The notes under the pieces are model-generated. The model ran no database searches, was not told where the DNA came from, and saw nothing but the letters and a program-made list of their open reading frames with translations. Both the position numbers and the translations under genes were made by a program. 64,000 nucleotides of DNA from Solen grandis (Eukaryota > Mollusca > Bivalvia > Adapedonta > Solenidae). The stretch lies in assembly GCA_021229015.1 (NCBI GenBank), contig CM037778.1:86218477-86282476 (forward strand). The letters run 5' to 3'. Each line of letters opens with the position of its first letter. The first letter of the stretch is position 1. Of the stretch, positions 42,770 to 55,260 are shown piece by piece.

Positions 42770-43250
42770 ATTATATATAATGGGGTATTATGACGTAGAC
42801 AAGTTGATTTAACCTGACAAATGATATATCAATGCGTATTATGACGTAGACAATTTGATAAAAATCTGACAAATGATATTCGACGCGGTATTTTGACGTA
42901 GAAAAGTTGATAAAAATTGCAATTATATTAAATGCGGTATTATGACGTGCAAGTTGTTAAATTGAAAATGATTATCAATGGGTTTATGACGTAAAAAAGT
43001 TGATTTAAATCTGCAAAATGATTATCGAGCGGTTTTATGACGTAGAAATTTGATTAATTGAAAATTTTTTTCAATGGGGTATTTGGTAGACAAGTTGATA
43101 TAAATCTAAAAATGATATATCGACGGGTATTTGCGTAAAAAATTTGAATAAATCTGACAAATTTATTAAATGCGGATTTGAGTAGCAATTTGATATAAAT
43201 CTGAAAAAATTGTATTCGACGCGGTATTTTGACGTGCAATTTGCTGTTAC
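42770..43250. repeat. Degraded tandem repeat, about 55-bp unit, nine copies
   Basis: Units share ggtattatgacgtagacaag, ttgataaaaatctgacaaat, gatatatcaatgc. Unit length drifts because of many indels that look like read errors. Confidence 0.85.
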
Positions 43251-43764
43251 CATTTGTCAACGAATTTCACCCCATTATAAACCCATGCGTTTTTGTTTGA
43301 AAAAAAAGCGCACCAGCCTATAATTTTAAAACCGTGCTGCACGATGGTTTTCCCCTTATGAAACCTTAATGTATGTCATGCTTGACAAATATCCAACTCC
43401 CTTTGAAAAAAAAACAAAATGGAAAATCTTTTAAACAGTTGGTTATAGGAAAAAAAAAACACGTTTTACTTTTTTTTTTTTGTAGTAGTTTATGGGACTG
43501 AATGTTATTAGGTATAAGATCATTGTCCATTAGCAGAAAGAAAACTTGCCTCATGCTTCGGCTTTTTAAAATGGGTAGTTTTAAGTTTAAATTTTTTGAT
43601 ATATTTTTTAAAAAAACATCTTTTTTCATAATGGAAAAATTTTTAAAAAAAAGAATGAAAAAATATGTTTACATTCGAAAGAACATTACTCAAGTTCGCG
43701 GCTCCCCCTTGGATGAATACTTAAGACACGTAAAAATGACTGAAACATGGCTTGTATCGCTTCT

Positions 43765-44850
43765 TTTCTAATCAGTCGCATATTTTGAGTCTCGAATAAA
43801 CCACGGTGTTTAAAAAATGTTTGTCTCTACTGGGATATGGAGCAGCAGGTCGTAAACGGAGTGTCGTTTTTTTTAATTACTTTTTTTTTTTTAAAATTTT
43901 ATTTTAAAAAAAGGGTTTCCGATTTCGAAAGATATTTTTTGTAGTATGTATTTATACAAATTTGTTCTATATTTATTTGTTTTTCATGCATTTTAAATTT
44001 TATGTGATAAGCAAAATTTGATATCATTTTGTTTTGGATATAATTAATGAGGCACTGTAAAAAAATCACAAAAAATTTAAATTATCCAAAGTTTAAAATT
44101 AAAAAAAAAGTGATTCAGTAAAACTGCGTTTTTTCGAAGGTAAAAAGATGGATATTACGAAGGTCGGAAATAGAGAATGCTTTTTCCAGCTTTAATTTTC
44201 CGTTTTTATTCCCAGATTCCTTTTTTAACAATTAGTTCACACCGGAAGTGGGGCTTTATCAGATTATGCACAGAGTGGGACATTCGCAGATTTGTTTATA
44301 CAAAAAAAAAGTATTAAACCCTTTTTACTCGTTTTTTTTTTTTTTGGACCATTTTTTCAATGCTTTGGTCTTTGTAAAGGCTCATATTATTGATTAGATT
44401 TTTTAAAATTGCTTTTATATATTGGAGAAAATTTTTTTTCTTCTAATTCCGCTCAAATTTATACATAAGGAATAACTTCATATATCAGTGTTTACATATG
44501 GTTTTGTATCGGACTTAATAGTGGAAACTAGATTTTCAAAGTAAAGGTGTTTATTTTTGGGTGTAGGTTTGTGGGGAAAACCCAATGCTTGTGCATTTGT
44601 CGGATTTTTTTTTTTTTCAGTCGAGTTGATCAAACTCGAATTCCCGAAAAAAAAATGAAGTTAAAAAACCCAACAGGTGGTATTCGGTGATTCCAGAGTC
44701 AATGACCGATAATTTCCCAAAATGTTTAACAAAAATGGGTAGGGGAAACTTTTGCAAGGTGTTTATTGATTGATAAGTCCAAAAATTTAAATTTTTGTCT
44801 GTATATTGATATTAAATTGTTAAACCCTGTTGAATACTAGTTTTTTTTTT
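43765..44850 (+). repeat. Noisy second copy of sequence at 28575-33290
   Basis: gcagcaggtcgtaaacggag (43850) matches gcagcaggtcgtcaacgtga (28656), followed by ccgatttcgaaaga against acgatttcgaaaga. gttgatcaaactcgaatt (44625) matches 32800, and ttattgattgataa (44764) matches 33205. The part matching 28850-32790 is missing, including the two-exon open frame and the reverse transcriptase. Confidence 0.8.
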
Positions 44851-44859
44851 TTTAGCTGA

Positions 44860-45130
44860 ATTCTGTTTTCAGAATGCAGTCTCATTCCCAACTCCCTCTC
44901 CGGAACCTGTAACTTAATTTCTATTATGCTCCCTATTAATAGGCCAGATTTGCTTTGTTAAATCGAGGGTTATTCGTATCTTTTTTAAAAATAACTTTTT
45001 CTGAAAGTTTTGTTTTTCCATATTTTAGGGTTTTTAAAAAAAGTCAATAGGCAATTTCTTTGGTTCATTTTCTCAAATTTAGTTTCGGTATGTTGGACTG
45101 TGAAAAGCTATCAAAACTTCGTTTTTAAAA
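44860..45130 (-). repeat. Noisy inverted copy of sequence near 56150-56530
   Basis: Reverse complement of the region around 56440-56510: tctccggaacc, tgctccctat and gcagtctcatt are shared in order, and further in ggttattcgta, catattttaggg and ttcattttc have counterparts. The 56-kb copy is clean, this one is error-like. Confidence 0.6.
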
Positions 45131-45229
45131 ATTTTTGAAACGAATAAAAAAAAACAAGCATTTTAAATAAAAATTTTCATAAATTGTCGAAACCCATTGG
45201 TGTTGAAAGTACAGAAAATTACAACTGAA

Positions 45230-47365
45230 AAAAAGATTTAATTCGAAAGTAGTTAGGCTGCCAGTATGAACACTTTTTCGGGGGACTTTTTTATTGTTTT
45301 TTTACAAAACCGTTTTTGGGAGAGTAAGAAAATGAGTCGTTTTTGTTTTTTTTGACGCACTCAATTGTGACGGGGGGAAGCGACACAGCGCGTTTTATCT
45401 TTCCCCCTTCTACGCGCGCGGGTGTGTTAAAGTTTATATTCAAATTCGTTCAATGAACGCTTTAAAGGGGCCCCCTGGTTTGCGATATAGTTTTGAAAAA
45501 TTTTAACCCTTAGTAAATGTCAACAGGTAATTCTCGCTTTTTTTCCTGTAGCAGACGGCAATGTTTTGTATAAGGTAGTATATGTTTTTTTGGTAGCAGT
45601 AAAGTCCACTTCAGCAGGTTGTTAAAAGGTAAAAAAATAAAGAAATTTGGGTTTGGGTTTCAAAAACCTGGTTTGACCTTTCTAGCGTGGTAAAAAAAAT
45701 GATGAAAGTGAATAGCGATTAAAAAAAACGTCTGGGCTAAATTTAGGTTTTAAAAAGATATAATTTACAAAAAAATGATATAAAATGGGGTTGACCTAAA
45801 TAGAGGTGTTTAATAAAATAATAATCAACAATACATTATTATTCTGTTATCTCTAATTCATGTAACCCGTGTATAAAAGGTTCAATCTTTCAGTATAAAA
45901 AGGTAAAAAAATTTTGCATTTTTGCAATAAAAGAAATCATCTTTTGGCGAATCGACGTAATTTTCATCAAGAATGGAAATGTAAAAAAAGTTATGTAAAA
46001 ATAGGATAAATAGAGTGTTTAAAAAAAAAAAAAAACGTGTTAAATTTGGCGGCTAAGAGAGTAAAATGGGGTGTCGTTAGACCCAATTTTTACTGTGTTG
46101 TGGGTGCATGGTCAGTATAAAAACCATTCTGTCTCCTGAAGCACTAAAGGCAAGTAAAGGGTTGGAAATTTTCCCCCCTAAAGAGGGGACCCGGCATTGA
46201 TGCCCGTTTATCTTTGATAGGGTATAAAGCCAGTATGTATCTGAAAGGGTGCCAGCCCAATGGTGCGTCTACCCCTATCTCGCAAAAATTTATATTGAAA
46301 AGAAACAAATTCGAGGTTTTGTTTAATTTTATTATTTTATTCTACACTTATATGTTTAAAAAAAATGTTAAGAGTACTTTATTAAATTACATATATTTAT
46401 AAAGTGTTTTAAAGGTTCATAGTAATTTTAATAGAAATTTTAAATTACATGGTACTTTACATTTTGTTTACAATTGTTGCTTCATTCAATGTTACTAGCT
46501 TTACCCAATGTTGAATTAATAGGGGGAAATATTTCCATTTCATAGATTTGTTTGTTTTTCTCTTCCTCGATTTTAATACTCTTTTACTTTCCACTCAGGT
46601 TAGGGTTAAAGCCCTTTTTGTGGGCAAGCGGTTGTCGTTCGTTTCCCCCCCTAAAATTCTGCAATGGGTTCAATGACAAGAATTTGCCCAAAAAAGAAAA
46701 CATTATTTAACACTCACGCGGATTTAAGTGTATTTTAGGTCAAAAATACAGCATTGAATAAATTTTTTTTGAATCACCAAAAACGGTGTTAAAATTTTTA
46801 ATTTCAGTTGTTATTAAACGGAACTATTTTTTGCCTTATTTCGCGATGGGAACAATCCCCAAAACGCTCCTGCACATGTAAATTTCACGATTCAGCGGTT
46901 CGTATTTTAAAACCAGCTTTTTTTTTTCTGTTTGTAATTTATTGCCATTTCGATCAGGTCAGGGTCTATTTTTATTTTCCATTTTTAAAAAGCTTCAGTC
47001 TCCTTCAAATAAATATTTGAAAACGGCCTTTTATGAGTCTAATTTGGAAACTACTTTCGACCCCCCACGAGATGAATGTAATGTAAACCGATGTGAGAGA
47101 GTGAAAATATTCGTACTAGGGTCACGCTAAAAGCGTTCAGTGAAGTTTGAATGAAGTCTTCCCCACACAAAAACACACACGCCGTGTGAGGGAGGGGAAA
47201 GGTCAAAAAGTCGTCTGCTGTTGCACCCCGCGTACAATTGAAATGCGTCCAGAAAAAGACTCATTTTCTTACCCCTTCCAAAAATGGCGGTTTTTATAGA
47301 AAAAATATAGAAAAATCCCCCCGAAAAAGTATTATATGGCAGCCTAATACTATCGTATCGCGTTG
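45230..47365. repeat. Large inverted repeat, arms of about 250 bp
   Basis: 45230-45480 is the reverse complement of about 47110-47360: ggctgcc / ggcagcc, tttttcggggga / tccccccgaaaaa, aaaatgagtc / gactcatttt, and ttcaatgaacgcttt / aaagcgttcagtgaa. The spacer of about 1.6 kb has no recognised gene. Error-like sequence, so it may be a fold-back assembly artefact or a real inverted element. Confidence 0.75.
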
Positions 47366-47989
47366 TACACTTTTGGCCCGGTGCCCTCCAATAAAATGCA
47401 AATTTAAAATTAAATCGGGTGATCGGATATTCAGTTGCTACGACAGTTTGTCTGGTTAATAATGTTATCAGGTGCTTTACATGTTTTGATTCAGGATGAA
47501 AGACATTTTTATTGTTTGTTTATTGTATGCCATAAAAAATTTGGGAAGTAGTTGTAAAGGTTAAACTTAATTAAAACATCCCGGGAGGAAAAAATATCTG
47601 CCGTATCGTTGTAGAGCGTAATAGTATTGTTTTGAAGATTTTATTCAATTGAATTTTAAGTGTCTAGGGTTAAAATTAATGGGGCTTTCCTTTCAATACT
47701 TTTAAACTATATAAGTAGCAGTTTTTTTTTATTGGTGCTTCATACTACTGGTCCCTTTGATTGATTTCTTGTATTTCTTGTAAATTTTTTTTCCCGTTTG
47801 CCCTTGCCGTGCGTCATTGCAATCAAGTTTAGTTAGAATTAGAAGAAATTTTTTTTAAAAATTTTGCCTGTTTAATTTATTTCCGGTGTAGGGTTTTGCC
47901 CCCCTAATAAAAATCAAAGAATGTATAATTACATTAAATTTTTAAAAATCAAAACCTGGAAAACCTTAAAGGTAATTTTTTCGTTTGAA

Positions 47990-48380
47990 TATGACAGATT
48001 GTTTTTTTTATTACCTCCCTTTTAATTATGGTGTCATGTTTTATCTCTATGAAAATACAAAAAAAGTGTTTTCTCATTTTCCTACATTAAAGTTGCGTTG
48101 TTTCATGGAATTTTAAAAAAGAATTTACAATTTTTTCTACCCTGGTTTTCCTCGAAATCAAATTCAGTTTGTATATTACAGAAATTGTGTTTCCCCAAAT
48201 ACTTTAATGTTAACTTAAATAAAGATTTCTCCCTCATCAATAAAACCCGGAAAAAAAAATTCGGTAACTTTTTTATCTTTGGATGTTTCAAAGTGACTAG
48301 GTTTAAAAAAAATTTTTTCCTCCGTGGCAAAGATTGGAATATGGGTTTTTTGGGGGGTTATACCTTAAATTTTTTTTCTT
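47990..48380 (+). repeat. Noisy copy of the dispersed repeat at 9783
   Basis: ttacctcccttttaattatg, aatcaaattcagttt and ttactttaatgttaactta-like blocks follow the order seen at 9800-10030 and 12170-12360. Inserted just upstream of the noisy sulfotransferase copy. Confidence 0.6.
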
Positions 48381-48394
48381 CCCCTAGGTAATGT

Positions 48395-49640
48395 ATTTGT
48401 TAAACCGATGTTTTTTGTTTAATCGCATAATGCAAAATTTTTAAATGCATTTTTTTTCAGCTGAATTTCAAGATGAGACTGGGTGCTGTTTGGGGATATT
48501 TTTTTTCTAAAACTGTTTTTGAAAATTTTTCTGTAAAACTGGTCCGCTTCAAAAGAGGGAAAAAGAAGAGAAAACTGTCTCGTATTTTTGCCATTGGGTG
48601 GTTCCAACGTAGAACACGATTGCCACCCCCGCCTGTACTGAGGGGAACCAGATGGATTTTCGGTTCACAAGGCGGTGCTCTACCCTGCAAAAAATTTTTT
48701 TCCGGTTTGGATTGAAAAAAAAAATTTTCCCTTTTTGATTCCTTAGTGATTTATATTTTTTAAACGGAAGGAACATATAACAAGTTATCCTCTGTTGGGA
48801 AAAGAGACATTTATAAAACAAAGGGCGGTAAGTTTGTTTTTTTGTGTAAACACGCTATTTTTTAAAAGGGGGGGAAAAAGTTCCCGGGAGTATGCCAGAA
48901 ATCTGCCCTGTATTTCGCCCTGTTCGAGAACCTTATCGTTATTTTTTTCGGCGGCATTTTATTTCGATACTTGGTCAGTACCCATATTGAAGCATATGAA
49001 CGAATTACGTTTATCACTGACTTTTCACAATCGGGTTTGTACGAACAGACCCTCCTACTAAAAGGGAAAATAAAGTAATGGCGCATGTTTTGGATTTGAA
49101 AATCCAAAGTGTGGAAGAAATTTTATAATGTCCTGTTACCCCGTTTGTGATTTTTGAGGTCCATTGGAGAAGTTTTCATTGGTTTGGTTTGGAAATTTTT
49201 CGGTCGCTTGTGTTATGAAAAGATCGTTGGTGGGATTGGCGTATCCGGATATTAAAAAAAAGAAACACCGAAACGTGTTAAAGGGGAAACAAAAGAATGT
49301 TGATTTAAACACTTAAAGACCGCAGACCTTTTAGGTGAGAAAAGACTGACTATCAGTTTTCGACTTTTTCCCGAGACGCTTCCCCGGAGCAAATAAAATT
49401 TAAAGTCGGTTTCGGAAAAAAGTTTGGGGTTTATAGAGAGTTCTTAAAAAAGGGCCAAGCATTCTGCAAAAACGTCAACTAGGACAAGAGCCCCTTTTCT
49501 GTAGGGAAGTCAAAATGGCATAGACCTATTTTAGTGACGGAGAAGGACTGTAATTAAGAATGTTCCCGAGATAAAATTTTTTAAAAATGTCAGAGAAAGA
49601 CACTTAAAAAGTTAAAAAGGGTCTGCCAGTGATAGTTGGT
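48395..49640 (+). pseudogene. Noisy second copy of the sulfotransferase-like gene
   Basis: Follows 33420-34730 base by base with very many indels: atgagactgggtgctgtttg against atgagactatggctgctttt, gaagagaaaactgtctcg, ttcggcggcattttat, gaaacaccgaaacgtgttaa and cattctgcaaaaacgtcaa. No frame longer than about 90 codons remains. Homopolymer-type indels dominate, so read error in an unmerged allele is more likely than evolutionary decay. Confidence 0.88.
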
Positions 49641-50330
49641 GTTTGGGTAATTTTGAGTTTGCTACTAGAAATTTTGGGCTTCTAAATTTATTTCATTCTG
49701 TTAACCATGGATTTGCGTATTGGGAAAAATAGGTAAATTGTTAAAAAATACTAAAGTATAATTAACTATAATTGTATTGACCGGACCGAGAAACATTTTT
49801 TTGATCGTTTAAAGCAAAACTGTATGTTATGGAATGCACTTTTAAAGTTATTTTCGCATATTCTTGTTTTGTTCTTTCAAAGGATTTTATGTGTAAAATT
49901 AGCTATTATTTTCCCTTTTTATGAAAATAATGGGCCCCATCCCAGGGAAAAGTAAAATAAATTAATATCGTTTAAAGATGGTTTCCCCTCAATTTTAACG
50001 AAAAATGTTTTGAACTCGAACACAATTGATATTTTTTAAAAGTTTTCTGTGCTGAATAACATATTTTGGTTTGTCGTTTGTATATACGGTGCCAATAAAG
50101 GGGTTTTTTTTTTGTAATGATTTAAATTTGAGTGACATATTGACCGCCTTTGTTTTAAAAGGGGTTTTTTTTTTTTTTACAAGGGGGCACTCTCTTCCTA
50201 GAGTAATTGAACTATTTAAGCGTTTTGGCTTATGTTATCGAAAAAAAGGTTTTGCCAAAATTTTAAATTTTTACTGCTCGTAGTTTGTTTATGATGACAA
50301 ATGAAAAAAATTGCAAATTATGTTTATTTA
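49641..50330 (+). repeat. Noisy second copy of the sulfotransferase 3' flank
   Basis: tcaattttaacgaaaaatg (49990) matches 35226, and tttactgctcgtagttt...tatgatgac matches 35505-35530. The match ends near 50330. Confidence 0.75.
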
Positions 50331-50525
50331 ACGCCCTAGTTAATATTAAATTGACACTGAGTCAAATCAGTCCTTTTAAATGATTTTTTGTGCTGGCACC
50401 AATCCCAAAAGGGGGATAAGTAAGTACCCTTTTAACGACTTAAAAAATTTTGTATGTTGCGGTCGGGGAAAAAGGGAAACCCCCCGCTGTCTGGTTGCGG
50501 ACCCGTAACCCCTAGGACCGGGCCG
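50331..50525 (-). mobile_element. Possible noisy SINE family B copy
   Basis: Order tgacactgagtcaaatcagt, tatgttgcggtcggg, gttgcggacccgtaaccc recalls family B, but the error level prevents a firm call. Confidence 0.35.
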
Positions 50526-50784
50526 TGCAATTGCAAACGAAAATTTTGTTTAAAAAACACTTGTTTTTTTGAATACTTTTTAATGAAGGCTTCCCCATAT
50601 AAATTTTTATAATAATGAAAAAGGGTTTGCCCCTTTTTTTAATACAATGTAAAAAAATAAATTTTTATACAAAAAAAATTGACGATTGTGTTATATTTTT
50701 TTTTTCTGTTGTGAAATTTGGGAATTTGCTTTTTTTGAAAAAAAAATTTTCGATAAAAAAATAATAATAATAAAAATAATAATA

Positions 50785-52800
50785 AAACTTGAACCCCAAG
50801 CGGTATTCGGTTTTTGCTTTTAACCTTTTCAACTTGAACCTTTATTTCAACTCAGCACAATTTTTAAAAAAACAGAACGAATAGGTTTTTGAAGACCTAT
50901 CTCTTTGCCATTTTTTTTTATTTTTTTTTTTCAATGTTGAAAAATTCAAATCTTCTAGCGCAAAAATTTTCCCCTCCCTGTCCTTGAAAAACCATACATT
51001 CGTGGTGCTGCAAAGGAATAAAATGCTGAAAACCGCATTTCAATCAGACTTTAAAGTTTTTTAGTTTAAACAAAAGAGTGATTTTTAAACAAAAGCCCTA
51101 TACGGCAAAATTAGAAAAAAAATTTCAAAAAGCAAAAAGTCCAACAAGTAATTTTAAATCGCACTGTGAACATTCTTTTTCTTATATAAAAACCTTGAAG
51201 CATAAAAAAATGATTAACAATTATTCCAAAAAAAAGGCAAACTTTGGACTGCGGTATAAGACCAAATCAAGTCCCATCTTCAAAAATAAAATCACTGGAA
51301 AGAGCTCCCCAAGAACTAAAACCTTTGTTATATATCCAATGAATTTTTTTGTTTGGGGGACTTTGTGGCCGAAAAACAAAAAAATTATGTAATATGACAT
51401 TGCCTTTTCAATGTTTTTTTTAAATTTTTAATTGTGAGGCCCTTTCAATTAACAAAAATAACGGTGAAAAAATTTTTATGACGTATAAACAAAAAAAAAA
51501 AGTCAGGAGCGACAAAAAACTTTTTTTGGGGGTTTTAATTTTTTCCCAAATTTAAGTGAAGTTTGACCGTTTCTGTGGCAAACCACGATTTTTTAAATTT
51601 GCCACCCCCTATATTTTGGTGTATACGTCTTTCAATTTTTTTTTCAAAGACGGAATTTTTTCTATCTGATTTTTAAAAAAAAGGATAGGTTTTTCGTAGA
51701 CCCACCCCCCATTTGCACATTTTTTTTGCGGGTTCGAACATTCAACCTTCCCTAGCTCAAAAGCTTTCAGCCCCAGGACCCCGAATCCTATATATGTTTT
51801 TAGGCTTGAACAGGGGAAAGAATGCAAAAAAACCCCATTGAATCGGACTTTCTAAAGAAAATTATTAAAAAGTTACTGTTAGGTCCTAGCAAGCGCAAAT
51901 AATTCAATCAAATATACTGTCGACAAATCAAAAATTTTTATTTTTATGTATCAAATTTGAAAATAAAAACTGTTTTCAATTATTCCAAAAAAGGATAAAC
52001 TTTGGGATGCGGTTAAAGCCAATCAAATCCCATTTAAACTAAACATCACGGGGAAAAGCTCTTTTAAAAACTAAAACTTTTGTTCATATTCTTAATGAAA
52101 TTTTTTTAGTTTTGGAGTATTTGGGCCCATAAAACACAATAATCGTAATTGCCTTGCCTTTTCATGTTTTTTTAACTTTTTTTTGTGAGGCCCTTTCAAA
52201 ATAACAAACATTCGTGTGAAATTTCTGAAGAATGAACAGAAATAAAGTCAGGAGCCAAAAAAAACTGTTTTTGAAATTTTAAATTTTTCCCAAAATTTGT
52301 GAAATTTGACCCTTTTAGAGGAAAAACCCTGCATTTTCCTTTTAAATTCGCCCCCCCTATATTTTGTGGTTATGTCTTGCAAATCGTATGCGCAAAAAGA
52401 ATTTTTCTATTTATCTCTAACAAAAGTGGGGGGTTTTTTGTAGACCCCCCCTCATTATTCCCTTTTTTCCCAAAGGTTCGAACATTAAACCTCTCCTAGA
52501 ACAATTTTTTTTCCAGTATTCGATGATAAGATATCCATCATATTTGATTGGGCTGTCAACAAGGAACATTATGTAAAAAACCGCATCTAAATCAGGTTTC
52601 AAATTTTTGAGTTATTAGCAAAACAGTGATTACATGCATTGCGCCCCCTAGTGGCTAAATCAGAAATAAATGTGAAAAGTTTGACCATTTAGGCACATGT
52701 TCAGATAAAGATGACTCCATGCCCAAAATTTCATAGCTGTAACTTTTCTCATCTGGCCGCTAGGCTGGACACAAAAATGGGTGGAATTGGAAAAATAATT
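50785..52800 (+). repeat. Large repeat, copy 1 (noisy)
   Basis: Starts cttgaaccccaagcggtatt and follows the order of copy 2 at 52805: a head of about 270 bp, two subunits of about 840 bp (containing gtcaggagcgacaaaaa, gccaccccctatattttg, gtagacccaccccc), and an end with ggccgctaggctggacacaa. Many indels compared with copy 2. Short frames in it are not genes. Confidence 0.85.
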
Positions 52801-52804
52801 ATAA

Positions 52805-52937
52805 AAAAAAACTAGAACTGCAAGCAGTATCTCGGTTTTCGCTTTTAACCTAATCAACTTGAACACTTTATTTCAACTCAGCCACAAGTTTCAAAATGAA
52901 CAAGAACGAAAAGGTTTTTGAAGACTCTCATTTGCAC

Positions 52938-52975
<38 letters not shown>

Positions 52976-55125
52976 TGCAATGTTAGAACATTTAAACTCT
53001 TCTAGCGCAAATATTTCCCATACCCTGTCCCTTGAAATCCATCACATTCTGTGGTTTTTCGTAGACCTACCCTCATTTGCACAGTTTTTTTTGTTTGTTT
53101 TTTTTTACGAGGTTCGAACATTCAACCTTCCGTAGCTCAAAAGCTTTCAGCCACACGGACCCTCGAATCCTATCATATGTTATTAGGCTATCAACAGGGA
53201 ACAGAATGCAAAAAAAACGCATTCGAATCGGACTTCAACTTTTGAGTTATAAGCAAAAGAATGATTTTCAGAAAAGCGCCCCCTAGCGGCAAAATGAGAA
53301 AGAAAATTGATTAAAATTTTACTGTTAGGTACCTAGCAAAGCAGCAAATAGTTCAATCAAGTATACTAGTCGCACAAGTCAAACTTTTTATTCTTATGTA
53401 TCAGAATTTGAAGCATAAAACCTGATTTACAATTATTCCAAAAAAGGATCAAACTTTGGACTGCGGTATAATGGCCAAATCAAGTCTGATCTTCAAAAAC
53501 TAAACATCACTGGAAAGAACTCTTTAAGAACTAAAACTTTTGTTCATATACTCTCAATGAAATATTTTTAGTTTTGGAGCTATTTGTGGCCGAATAAAAA
53601 CACAATAATCGTTATATGACCTTGACCTTTTCAATTCTTTTTATTTTTTGAATAGTGAGGCCCTTTCAAACATAACAATACATATCGTGTGAAAAATTCA
53701 TGAAGAATGAACAGAAAATAAAGTCAGGAGCGACAAAAACATGTTTTTGAAATTTTAATTTTTCCTAAAATTTAGTGAAGTTTGACCGTTTCTAGAGGAC
53801 AAACCACGCATTTCCTTAATTCGCCACCCCATATATTTTGTGTGTATACGTCTTTCAAATGTTATGCCAGAGACGGAATTATTCTATCTGATCTCTACCA
53901 AAACCGGATAGGTTTTTCGTAGACCTACCCTCATTTGCACATTTTTTTTGCGAGGTTCGAACATTCAACCTTCCGTAGCTCAAAAGCTTTCAGCCACACG
54001 GACCCTCGAATCCTATCATATGTTATTAGGCTATCAACAGGAAACAGAATGCAAAAAACCGCATTCGAATCGGACTTCAACTTTTTGAGTTATAAGCAAA
54101 AGAATGATTTCAAGAAAAGCGCCCCCTAGCGGCAAAATGAAAAAGAAAAATTGATTAAATGTTACTGTTAGGTACTAGCAAAGCAGCAAATAGTTAAATT
54201 TCAAGTATACTGTGCACAAGTCAAATTTTTATTCTTATGTATCGGGAATTTTGAAGCATAAAACCTGTTTTTACAATTATTCCAAAAAGGATAAAACTTT
54301 GGACTGCCGTATAATGGCCCAAAAACAATTTTCGATCTTCAAACCTAAGTATCACTGGAAAGAGCTCTTGAAGAACTAAAACTTTTGTTCTTAACTCTCA
54401 ATGAAATTTTATTTTTAGTTTTGGAGCTATTTGTGGCCGAATAAAAACACAATAATGTAATATGACCTTGCCCTTTTCAATTCTTTTTTTTTTTTTGAAT
54501 TGTGAGGCCCTTACCAACAAAACAATACATATCGTGTGAAAATTTCATGAAGAATGAACAGAAAAAAAGTCAGGAACGACAAAAACATGTTTTTAAAATT
54601 TTTAAATTTTTTCCTAAAATTTAGTGAAGTTTGACCGTTTCTAGGGGACAACCATGCTTTCCTTAATCGCCACCCCATTTATTTTGTGCGTATATGTCTT
54701 GCAAATCGTTGCAGCAAACAGAATTCTTCTATCTGATCTCTAACAAAAGTGGGTAGGTTTTTGTAGACCTACCCCCATTTTTCCACTTTTTTCCAAGGTT
54801 CGAACATTCAATTCTCCTAGAACAATTGTTTTCCCCAGTCTCGATGATAAGATATCCAAATCATATTTGATTGGGCTGGGCAACAAAGGAACATTATGTA
54901 AAAAACCGCATCTAAATCAGGTTTCAAATTTTTGAGTTATTAGCAAAACAGTGATTTCATGGCATTTTCGCCCTAGTGGCTAAATCAGAAATAAATGTGA
55001 AAGGTTTGACCAATTAGCACATGTTCAGATAAAGATGACTCCATGTCCAAAATTTCATAGCTGTAGTTTTTCTCATCTGGCCGCTAGGCTGGACACAAAA
55101 ATGGGTGGAATTTGGGAAAAATAAT
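52805..55125 (+). repeat. Large repeat, copy 2 (cleaner)
   Basis: Head actagaactgcaagcagtat, two tandem subunits of about 842 bp (actgttaggtacctagcaaa at 53321; tactgttaggtactagcaaa at 54162), and end cgccctagtggctaaatcag, ggccgctaggctggacacaa. Contains a run of about 33 T at 52941. A recurring 60- to 80-codon frame (FEHSTFRSSKAFSHTDPRIL) appears in both subunits but has no start or family support. Confidence 0.88.
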
Positions 55126-55153
55126 AATAATAAAAAAAAAAAAAAAAAAAAAA

Positions 55154-55260
55154 ATCAACAGAAGAAGAAAAATAGGTTTTCGCCGCAGAGGAAAAAACCC
55201 TAAAAAAAAAATCAACAGAAGAAGAACAATTGGTTTTCGCCCTGCAGAGGCGAAAACCTA
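55154..55260. repeat. Twin hairpin motifs after atcaacagaagaagaa
   Basis: ggttttcgcc (55232-55241) and ggcgaaaacc (55249-55258) form a perfect 10-bp stem with a 7-base loop. A damaged copy of the same hairpin, after the same atcaacagaagaagaa phrase, is at about 55174-55200. Resembles the 3' hairpin of a transposable element. Confidence 0.8.

Noticed and set aside
51078..51392. 104-codon Lys-rich frame
   Set aside because: Lies in the large repeat and is broken in the cleaner copy.
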